A stretch of DNA of 64,000 nt from JBFWUW01 sp050247075 (lineage in GTDB: Bacteria > Planctomycetota > Planctomycetia > Pirellulales > JBFWUW01): NCBI GenBank assembly GCA_050247075.1, contig JBFWUW010000012.1:1-64000 (forward strand), written 5' to 3'. A program made the translations under genes and the position numbers. Below the pieces are notes generated by a model. That model was not told the DNA's origin. It did not search any database and worked only from the letters and a program-made list of their open reading frames with translations. How positions within the stretch are numbered: the first letter of the stretch is position 1; every line of letters starts with the position of its first letter. Positions 24,804 through 32,312 of this stretch are shown piece by piece.

Positions 24804-27800
24804 GTGCCCGTCACCATCAACCAATTTGGGAAAGCAATCGTCGCCGCCGGCGTGATGTCGGCGGACGACGTGAAATCCTTGTGGTCGGCGTTGCCGGCGG
24901 CCGGGCGGCCGAAGGATGGCGAGACGTTCGCTGATTTCTTGGTCCAACAAGGCAAGCTGACCGATTTTCAGTCGCAGGAACTCTTGAGCGGTTCCGGCGC
25001 GCCGCTCGTGCTGGGCGACTACGTCTTACTCAGCAGAATTGGCGCGGGTGGTATGGGGCAAGTCTTCAAAGCTCAACACCGGCACATGGAACGACTTGTC
25101 GCCATCAAGCTGCTGCCGGCGGCGATGACCAAAGACGAGGCGGCCGTCAAACGCTTCCAACGGGAAGTAAAAGCCGCGGCTAAACTGGCCCACAACAATA
25201 TCGTGCAAGCCTACGATGCCGGCGTGCAGCGAGGAGTATGGTATCTGGTGATGGAATACGTCGAAGGCCGTGACCTGCTCGGTCATCGGCAAAGAGCGTG
25301 GTCCGTTCTCGGTGCAAGAGGCCGTCGATTGCATCCTGCAAGCGGCTCGCGGCCTCGCCTACGCCCACGGCGAAGGCGTTATCCATCGAGACATCAAGCC
25401 GGCCAATTTGTTGTTGGATAAAAAGGGTACGGTCAAGATTCTCGATATGGGCTTGGCCCGCTTCGACAACTCGGCCGATGCCGCCGACCACCAACTCACC
25501 AACACCGGGCAGGTGATGGGAACGGTCGATTACATGGCCCCGGAACAGGCGGCCGACACGCACGCCGCCGATGCTCGCAGCGATATCTATTCGTTGGGCT
25601 GCTCGCTGTACCGGCTGCTCACGGGCGCTAGCGTGTTTGCCGGCGACACGGTCGTGAAGAAGCTGATGGCGCACATGAACGCGCCCGTGCCGTCGCTGTC
25701 GGCCAATCGGCCCGACGTGCCGGCAGAGATCGACCGCGTCTTTCAGAAGATGATGGCCAAGAAGCCGGAGGATCGGTACCAACAGGCCCCGGAGTTGGTG
25801 GCCGATCTGGAAGCGTGGAAATCAGAGCATGGTGATGGGAGCAGCTCGTCGGCCACCTTGCCTGGCAACGTCGAGGTGACCGAGTTTCTGACGGCGATGC
25901 AGCCGTCGTCCACCGGCGCCGCGTCGACCGTAAAGTCCGGCACAAAGACGTCGGTCAAGACCGAGCAGACGGCGGCACATTTGAGTCCTGAGGTCGGAAC
26001 GGACCCGAAGAGCGAAGTTCAATTGGCGAGCCCCGCAGCGTTAGCCCGGGGAGTTCGTCGCAGCGGCAAGAAACCACCAGTTATGTGGATCGCCGCCGGC
26101 GTTGCGACATTGCTCGTCGTCGGTGGTTTCGGCGCTTGGCTCTCCGGCATCTGGGTGATCGTCAAGGACGACAAGGGCAACGAGGTCGCCCGCCGCAAGG
26201 TGCCCGACGGCGGCACGGCCACGGTGCAGACAACGCCGGTGGAAAAGGGACAGGGGGTGACGGGTTCCTCTCATCCGCCGTCGGCCACAATGCCGACAGG
26301 CAATTCGTCGTCGGCATCGACGCCGAAACTCTTTGAATTGCCCGTACTCAATAGTCGCGGTCAAGACGATTGTTACCCGTGGGTTATCAACGGGGGCCGT
26401 GTGATCTATTTCACACGTGAAGCCGAAGGGCTTGGGTCCGCGACGTACCGAGCGACCCGCCCGCAAACCAACGCTCTGTTTTCCATTCCGGTGCGCGTCG
26501 TATCGGGTCGTCAAGCGGTCGTCACCGACGATGAAATCTACGCCGTGATGCTAAGTGCCGCCTACCGACCCGGAGACAAGCTGCAGGAATCCTCGCGGAA
26601 GTCGGCGGCCGACGCCTGGGACAATCCGCAACCGATCGTCTCTCTCTCGACGCAAAATAACGTCAAGAGTCCTTGGCTCAGCGGCAACGGTTTGACGCTG
26701 GTATTTCAACGACCGCGGACGGCGAAGACCTATCCCGGCAAAGACACGGAGTTCGTCATCGCGCGTCGTACGGCCCGCGACCAGCCGTGGGGTGCTCCGG
26801 AATTGCTGCCCATGTCGGTCGACGAGGCGCTGACCGACTCATTGACGTGGCCGCATCTCAGCGCCGACGGTCTTACGCTCACCTTTTGCCACGGTGGAAC
26901 ACGGTATGCGGCGGTGTACCTTGCCCGCCGCGCTTCGCAAGCCGAACCGTTTGGCGACTATCGACCCGTGGTGATCGATGGACAACCGCTCACCGGACGT
27001 TGTGCACGGTACGAGCCTGCGACCGACACGCTGTACTTGTCACACGATCCGGACCCCGCGATCAAAGACAGTGACGTGTATGAGGTCGCCAGCCTCACGA
27101 CTGCGATCGCTCGCCCCGGAACGGCGAAGGCCGCCGCAGTTGCAAATACCCCCGCCCCGCCGCCGGCGGTGGCTCCGTTTGATGCGAAGACGGCCCGCTC
27201 ACATCAAGACGCCTGGGCAAAGCATTTGGGCATCCAGGTTGAAACGCCCAACAGCGTCGGGCAGACGATGATCCTCATTCCGCCCGGTGAGTTCCTGATG
27301 GGCAGCACCGATGTCGAAGTCGAAGCGGCGTTGAAGGTGGCCTACGAAATCGAAGCCGACCAACTGACCATAGATCGCATTCAGAAAAACGAACGGCCGC
27401 AACACAAGGTCGTCATCACGAAGCCGTTCTGGATGAGTGCGACCGAAGTGACGATCGGCGAGTTCAAGAAGTTTTCCGCCACCGGCTATGTCACGGAAGC
27501 GGAAAAGGTGGCCCCAAACGATCCCACGGCCAAGGCGTACCTCAGTGCCGGGGGCGACAATCTTCCGGCGGCGTACATCACCTGGAACGATGCCGTGGCG
27601 TATTGCCGGTGGCTTTCCACACAAGAAAAGAAAACATATCGTCTGCCGACGGAAGCGGAGTGGGAATACGCGTGCCGGGCCGGGATGACGACACAGTATT
27701 CGTTCGGCGACGATTACAACGAACTGTCGAAGTACGGCTGGTACAAGGCGAACGCCGGCGGCGAATCGCATCCGGTGGGAACACTGTTACCGAACCCGTT

Positions 27801-28038
27801 CGGTCTGTTCGATATGCACGGGAATTTGTACGAATGGTGCGGCGATTATCACGACGAAAAATGGTATTCAACATCTTCGTCAAACGACCCGATCGGCCCA
27901 TCCGCCGGCTCCAATCGCGTGATTCGCGGCGGCAACTGGCTCAACCACGCTTCCCACTGTCGCTCGGCGTATCGCTCCTACACCTCGCCGTCGCCCCGTC
28001 TCCGCAGCAACGGTTTTCGCTGCGTGTCGGTGTGGTAG
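24804..28038 (+). CDS. Ser/Thr kinase / PD40 propeller / formylglycine-enzyme-fold fusion, one frameshift
   Basis: The gene starts at GTG 24804 and should encode about 1,077 residues, but one extra base near 25278 breaks the frame. Skipping it restores VEGRDLSVIGKERGPF. In order: an N-terminal domain (FADFLVQQGKLTDFQSQELL) shared with planctomycete kinases; a kinase domain with IGAGGMGQVFKA, VAIKLL, HRDIKPAN, DMGLA and APEQA; a membrane helix (MWIAAGVATLLVVGGFGAWL); a PD40/WD40-like propeller region (LSADGLTLTF, LSGNGLTLVF); and a C-terminal SUMF1/FGE domain with MILIPPGEFLMGS, RLPTEAEWEYACRAG, NPFGLFDMHGNLYEWCGD and a terminal GFRC. The FGE/C-type-lectin fold at the extreme C-terminus, followed by an Avd-like remnant, is the layout of DGR target proteins. 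The frameshift may be real or a sequence error. Confidence 0.85.
25272..25282 (+). other. frameshift site in the kinase domain
   Basis: Upstream the frame reads EYVEGRDLL and then loses similarity. From here the +1 frame reads SVIGKERGPFSVQEAVDCIL, the expected continuation of this kinase family. Removing one C at 25278 joins the two with no missing residue, so a single-base insertion is the simplest explanation. No slippery heptamer typical of programmed frameshifting is seen. Confidence 0.75.
27930..28035 (+). other. candidate DGR variable region (VR-like)
   Basis: This is the last 35 codons of the FGE-fold domain. The scaffold residues RGG.W, CRSAYR and GFR are those that flank the diversified positions in DGR target proteins. 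Most codons at the expected variable positions end in C (CTC, AAC, CAC, TCC, CAC; TCC, TAC, ACC; CTC, CGC, AGC, AAC), as expected if they arose from AAC codons of a template repeat by adenine-specific mutagenesis. No matching template repeat is visible in the window, so this is a hypothesis. Confidence 0.45.
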
Positions 28039-28090
28039 GAGTGTCGCGTCCAGTCATCGAACTCTGATAATCTGTACTCTGTTTCTCTCG

Positions 28091-28119
28091 CCGTGCGCCG
28101 GGCGTAGCCCAGCGCACGG
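28091..28119 (+). repeat. GC-rich perfect-like hairpin downstream of the FGE-fold target
   Basis: CCGTGCGCCGGGC and GCCCAGCGCACGG pair over 13 positions with one C-A mismatch around a GTA loop. It lies 53 bases past the stop codon of the target gene. DGR loci often have a hairpin just downstream of the variable region that helps target recognition; a transcription terminator or a dispersed palindromic repeat are alternatives. There is no T run. Confidence 0.6.
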
Positions 28120-28150
28120 TATAAAAATCATACGTCATTCTGACACGCCG

Positions 28151-28354
28151 TTGTTCGTCAAGACGCATGACTTCAACGCGGGGCTTTTTGAACACACACA
28201 ACGTTTTCCTAAACACCTGCGGCACACCTACACGAATCGGTTGGAGTCGTCGGCGTTGGAATTCGAGGAAGCCCTTTTGATGGCAAACGCCGCACGGGGT
28301 CAAGTGCGGAGCCGGTGGTTGGAACGGGCCGACGGCCGGTTGAGTTGTTTTTAA
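28151..28354 (+). pseudogene. Avd-like DGR accessory protein, broken
   Basis: An open frame (TTG at 28151) reads LFVKTHDFNAGLFEHTQRFP, then KHLRHTYTNRLESSALEFEE and WLERADGRLSC. This pattern resembles the first half of four-helix-bundle Avd-type (accessory variability determinant) proteins, including the FP..R...NRLE...LE..E segment. The family is about 110-125 residues; here it stops at about 67. Restoring one T in the T run at 28350 lets the -1 frame continue CFLRNCSKVLWVNCQ, which resembles the third helix, before it degenerates. In-frame residues before 28151 (HSDTP) also fit, but no ATG is present. Both suggest decay. It follows the FGE-fold gene by 112 bases. Confidence 0.55.
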
Positions 28355-28652
28355 GGAATTGCAGTAAAGTGCTTTGGGTGAATTGCCAAATCGCAGGGGC
28401 AGCGGTATGGCACCCAAACGCCCTTCGACCATGGCGAGTGAAGCGTCTTGCTCGATCCAACTGACCAAGGAAACGCCCAAATTCGCCGGTGGACCGCGCG
28501 GGAAATTCCGCGGACCTTTGGCCGCAGCCCCCGACTCGCGGGCATGGCTCCGCGGACCATTGGCACGCAAGAAACGCTGCGAAGCGCGGCACGCCTGCCA
28601 CTTTGGCGAGAAAGACCGATGCGGGCAGCATCAACCGCGGAACCGTCAAGAC
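28355..28652. other. intergenic, no reverse transcriptase or template repeat
   Basis: This space lies between the Avd-like remnant and the convergent PPC gene. A DGR would be expected to carry its template repeat and reverse transcriptase here. I see neither a copy of the 27930-28035 region nor any RT motif. Frames on both strands are inconsistent; the segment may include decayed sequence or a dispersed repeat. Confidence 0.45.
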
Positions 28653-30923
28653 TTACCTGGCGGGGACAATCTTCAATTTCATTAGCGGCGTGCAAGGGGC
28701 GGGCATGCCGCCGCGGATATCGCTACCCCACGTTTGCGCGATGGTGAAGTAGTAGGTTCCCTGATGGATTTCAGCGGGAACCTTGATGGGGACTTCGACC
28801 ATGCCGTTGTTGATCGGCAGCACTTGCGGCGTGGTCAACGCACACGCGACTCCAGCCGTAGCCAGGTTGGCCACGAGCGGCATGGTGGTCGGCGTTGGTT
28901 GGCCCTCCGCCCCCCCCAAGACTTTGACCGCGATCGTCCCGCTGCCGCCAGGGCTCAGCGTAATCTCCCGGACCGCCGTATCGAGCCAAGGGCCTTGCGG
29001 CCTGGCCACCGCCGCGCGCGATTGCGGACTGGCACGAAAGAAGCCAGTGTCGCTGGTGTAATAGAGCGTCAGTGGAATAGACGGGTGTACCGAATCATCC
29101 GCTGCCTCGCTGGCCAGGTTGCTGCCTGAGCCAGGCGGTGGATCGGTTGATGGCGCACCAGGCTGCTGGCGTCCCTCACCGGTCTGTGGGGGGCTTTCAA
29201 CCGACGCGCGGCCCACGATTTGGAAGGGAACGCACGTACCCGGCCGGGCATCGGCCGGTGCCGTGATCGTGAGAAACAGCTTGTGCTGGTAGGTAGTGTA
29301 CGGTCGCAGGCCTTTGTTTCCCAGCGAAGTCGCGGTACTGCCGTTCCAGCCGGCGGGCAGTCCCTCCACGGAGATTTCCACGTCTTCATCGAAATTGGCG
29401 TAGCGATCGACGCGGACCAGCACGGCAGCGGTCGAGCCTGGTCCCCAGATTGGTACGGCGTCTGGGAAGTGCGTCAAGCGAAAATCGGGCCGGGCTTCCT
29501 CCACCGTCAGCCGATAGATGGCCCGCGGACCTCCGCCGCCCGATTGCTCGGTAACTTTGACGAAGTACTCGCCCGTTGCTGGTGCCGTCAGCATCAGCTT
29601 GCTGTCGGTCGTTTTGAAATCGTGGAAGCATTCGTAGCCAGGTTCAAAAGACTCGTCATCGTTTTCCAGGAGCAGCGCACCGGCGGCATCATAGACTTGG
29701 ATCAGGGTATCGACCGGCGAACGTACATACCGCTGGGCGACGATTTTCAGCCAAACCTTCTGCTCCGCGGCGAGTTCCAGGCGATACCAGTCGGCATCGC
29801 CAGGCTGGTCGAAACGGGCGTTGACAACCGTCGGCCAGGCGAGCAACGGGGCTTGCGGCCGCCCATCGTTGGGCTCGGCCTCGACAATCTCTGGCAGATG
29901 GCCGAGAACCAGCGGCACATCGAGTCCGCCATGCGGCGTATCTTGTAGTGTCAGATGCCGCAAGAGAAACGCGGGATCAGCCTGCGGCGCGCCAATAGGA
30001 GCGACCGCCACGCGCCGCTTCGTCCCTTGCGGAACGTTAGGGCCAAAGAGTTCAATCTCACGATCGGCCCCGCGCTGCAGGCCGGGGGGAAACGCACCCA
30101 CGACGTAGGGTGTTTCGCCCAGCGTCAGACGGTAGACGGCTTCCGGAAAACCTCCGTAGTTTAGCAGCAATACGCGAACGAAGTAGTCGCCGTCGGCGGG
30201 CAACGCATACTCGATCAACGGGTCGAAGCCGAGCGTGTCTTCAGCGGCGGCCAGGGTTTTTCCGGTCGAGTCGAGCAATTCTAAACTGAAATCGGCAATG
30301 CCGTAGTTGCGGCCCTGCCCGTGAATGTCGAGGGCGTGCGCCGCGATTGCCGCCACGACCTTTTGGCCAGCCTTGCCGTGGAATTTGAAAACATCCAGAT
30401 CAGCCTGCGGGTTGATGCGGCCGCAGACCACGGTTGGCGTAAGGTCGAGCGTTTGCGCGCGGGCTGGATCGTCGTTCGGCTCGGCTTCTACCACTTCCGG
30501 CAGCGCGCCGACGACGAAATGGGCAAAGTTGGTCAGACCACTCCTCTCATTCAATACCCGCAGCCAACGACGGCCCAGCGTGGCGTCGGCGGCGATATCG
30601 AGCGTTGCCTCCAGCGTGCTGCCGTCGATCGACTGTAGTTCCTTGACGGCGATCCCTCCCGGACCATCAATGATGATCTCTTGAGGATGCAAAAGTCCGC
30701 TGCCGACCCCTTTGAATTGTACCTTGACCGTCGTTCCCCTCATTCCACCGTTGGGAAAGATGGAATCGAGGCGGCACTCGGCGTAGGAAGGGGCGGTCGA
30801 TTGGGCAAAGCAATATGCCACATGATGTGAAACAGAAAATGCAAGCAACAAGCTTACGGCATGTAGCGTTCGAATCCGAACGCGACCGCGCTTGTCACTC
30901 ATCCGCGATTCGCCCGTGTTCAT
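28653..30923 (-). CDS. secreted PPC (pre-peptidase C-terminal) domain protein
   Basis: A 756-residue protein. The ATG at 30923 (MNTGESRMSDKRG) has GGAAG about 5-9 bases upstream and leads into a signal peptide (LHAVSLLLAFSVSHHVAYCFAQ). The mature part starts with a PSTHI-like IPT segment (SIFPNGGMRGTTVKVQFKG). It then has at least two PPC-type beta-sandwich units, each introduced by EVVEAEPNDDPARAQ or EIVEAEPNDGRPQAP and containing DLDVFKFHGKAGQKV or DADWYRLELAAEQKV. The C-terminal third has Ig-like strands (EISVEGLPAGWNGS). It lies 22 bases after the DUF1501 gene and forms one operon with it and the DUF1549/DUF1553 gene, a set very frequent in planctomycetes, function unknown. Confidence 0.87.
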   Translation of the reverse strand: MNTGESRMSDKRGRVRIRTLHAVSLLLAFSVSHHVAYCFAQSTAPSYAECRLDSIFPNGGMRGTTVKVQFKGVGSGLLHPQEIIIDGPGGIAVKELQSIDGSTLEATLDIAADATLGRRWLRVLNERSGLTNFAHFVVGALPEVVEAEPNDDPARAQTLDLTPTVVCGRINPQADLDVFKFHGKAGQKVVAAIAAHALDIHGQGRNYGIADFSLELLDSTGKTLAAAEDTLGFDPLIEYALPADGDYFVRVLLLNYGGFPEAVYRLTLGETPYVVGAFPPGLQRGADREIELFGPNVPQGTKRRVAVAPIGAPQADPAFLLRHLTLQDTPHGGLDVPLVLGHLPEIVEAEPNDGRPQAPLLAWPTVVNARFDQPGDADWYRLELAAEQKVWLKIVAQRYVRSPVDTLIQVYDAAGALLLENDDESFEPGYECFHDFKTTDSKLMLTAPATGEYFVKVTEQSGGGGPRAIYRLTVEEARPDFRLTHFPDAVPIWGPGSTAAVLVRVDRYANFDEDVEISVEGLPAGWNGSTATSLGNKGLRPYTTYQHKLFLTITAPADARPGTCVPFQIVGRASVESPPQTGEGRQQPGAPSTDPPPGSGSNLASEAADDSVHPSIPLTLYYTSDTGFFRASPQSRAAVARPQGPWLDTAVREITLSPGGSGTIAVKVLGGAEGQPTPTTMPLVANLATAGVACALTTPQVLPINNGMVEVPIKVPAEIHQGTYYFTIAQTWGSDIRGGMPAPCTPLMKLKIVPAR

Positions 30924-30945
30924 GTTCGCTTCCGTTTCCGTTCGC

Positions 30946-32280
30946 CTACGACAGTACACCATCAATCGGCTGGCCGCCGTTGTTGATCTGGATCGGTCGG
31001 CCGTCGTTGGAGATGTACTCCTGAGTGTCATCGATCCCCATCAGGCGGAAGATGGTGGCGGCGTAATCGAGCGTGGTGTTGGCACGGCCGGCGACGTTTT
31101 CGCACTTGGCATCGGTCTGGCCGACAATGCTGCCCATGCGCACTCCCGCCCCGCTGAAGCCGATGGCATTGCAGAGTGGATAGTGGTCGCGTCCCGCCCC
31201 GCCGTTGACGCGCGGCGTGCGGCCAAACTCGCCGGCACACAGCACGACCGTGTTTTCGAGCATGCCGCGCTCCGACAGGTCCGTCAGCAGCGCCGACCAG
31301 GCGCGGTCGAGCGTGGGCAGCAGTGGATCTTTCAAGCGGATAAAATTCTTGTCGTGCGTGTCGTATCCGGTGAAATCGACCGCCACGAAGCGCACGCCCG
31401 CCTCCACCAACCGCCGGGCAAGCAGCGTCGCCTGGCCTTCGCGAGTGCGGCCGTAGCGGTCTCGCAGGTTTTCCGGCTCGGCGTTCAAATCGAAAGCTTG
31501 CTTGGCGACCGGCGAGGTGATCAAGTCGTAGGCCTGGCGATAGAACTCGCCGCGGTCGGCGATCGCACCCGAAACATCGACCGTGCGTTGCCAAGAGTCG
31601 AGCCGGTCAAGAATATTGCGGCGGCGGCGCGTGCGGTCGGCCCCAATCAGCGACGGGATCGAAACGTCGTCCACCGAGAAGTCTTTTTCTTGCGGGCTGC
31701 GGCGAACCATCAGCGGATTGTAGGCTGAGCCGAGATAGCCGCCGCCGGAATACATCATCGGCCCGCTGGCAACCTGAACGTAGGGCGGCATACCGTCCTT
31801 CCAGCCCAGTTCCTTCGACACCACCGACCCGAAACAGGGATAAATAGTCGAGCCGACGGGGGCCGCGTTGACGTCGGGCACTTGCGGGTAGCCGGTCAGC
31901 ATCCAGTGAGTCGCCTCGGAGTGCTGGCTTCCTTGATGGACGATCGTCCGCACCTGGCAGACTTTGTCCATCTGCCGGCTCATCAACGGCAAGTGTTCGC
32001 AAACATTTAGACCCGGCAGGTTGGTGGCAATGGGCTGAAACTCGCCGCGGTACTCCACCGGCGCGTTGGGCTTCATGTCGAGCGTGTCAATATTGCTCAG
32101 CCCGCCGTTCGTCCAAAGCAGAATGAAGTTGGTATCCTTGCGGGTAGCCGCGGGCTGGATCTGCTCAGCCCGCAGCAATTTGGGGAGCGACAAACCGAAC
32201 AAACCAAGGCCGCCAATCTGCAACAGCGCACGGCGCGAAAGGCCTTCGCAATTTCGAGAGACGTTGGGGATATCAAACAC
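30946..32280 (-). CDS. DUF1501 protein (Tat-exported sulfatase-like fold)
   Basis: A 444-residue protein. I place the start at GTG 32280 (VFDIPNVSRNCEG), because the longer frame overlaps the upstream gene. The N-terminus carries LSRRALLQIGGLGLFGLSLP, a twin-Arg type signal. Family motifs include FILLWTNGGLSNIDTLDMKPNAPVEYRGEF, QHSEATHWMLTGYP, VAVDFTGYDTHDKNF and LCAGEFGRTPRVNGGAGRDHYP. The alkaline-phosphatase/sulfatase superfamily relationship and metal-like residues suggest a hydrolase, but no activity is known for the family. The gene lies 32 bases downstream of the DUF1549/DUF1553 gene. Confidence 0.9.
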   Translation of the reverse strand: MFDIPNVSRNCEGLSRRALLQIGGLGLFGLSLPKLLRAEQIQPAATRKDTNFILLWTNGGLSNIDTLDMKPNAPVEYRGEFQPIATNLPGLNVCEHLPLMSRQMDKVCQVRTIVHQGSQHSEATHWMLTGYPQVPDVNAAPVGSTIYPCFGSVVSKELGWKDGMPPYVQVASGPMMYSGGGYLGSAYNPLMVRRSPQEKDFSVDDVSIPSLIGADRTRRRRNILDRLDSWQRTVDVSGAIADRGEFYRQAYDLITSPVAKQAFDLNAEPENLRDRYGRTREGQATLLARRLVEAGVRFVAVDFTGYDTHDKNFIRLKDPLLPTLDRAWSALLTDLSERGMLENTVVLCAGEFGRTPRVNGGAGRDHYPLCNAIGFSGAGVRMGSIVGQTDAKCENVAGRANTTLDYAATIFRLMGIDDTQEYISNDGRPIQINNGGQPIDGVLS

Positions 32281-32312
32281 GAGCAGATCCTGTGGAATAA
32301 TGGATTGTCGTA

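Noticed and set aside
27700..28650. Template repeat for the DGR-like target
   Set aside because: I looked for a second copy of the GGCAACTGG...GGTTTTCGC stretch with A-rich codons around the target and found none in the window.
28374..28685. 103-codon frame between the Avd-like remnant and the PPC gene
   Set aside because: No similarity to a reverse transcriptase (no YxDD) or Avd; it overlaps the PPC gene end and its reverse frames look like repeat-derived peptides.
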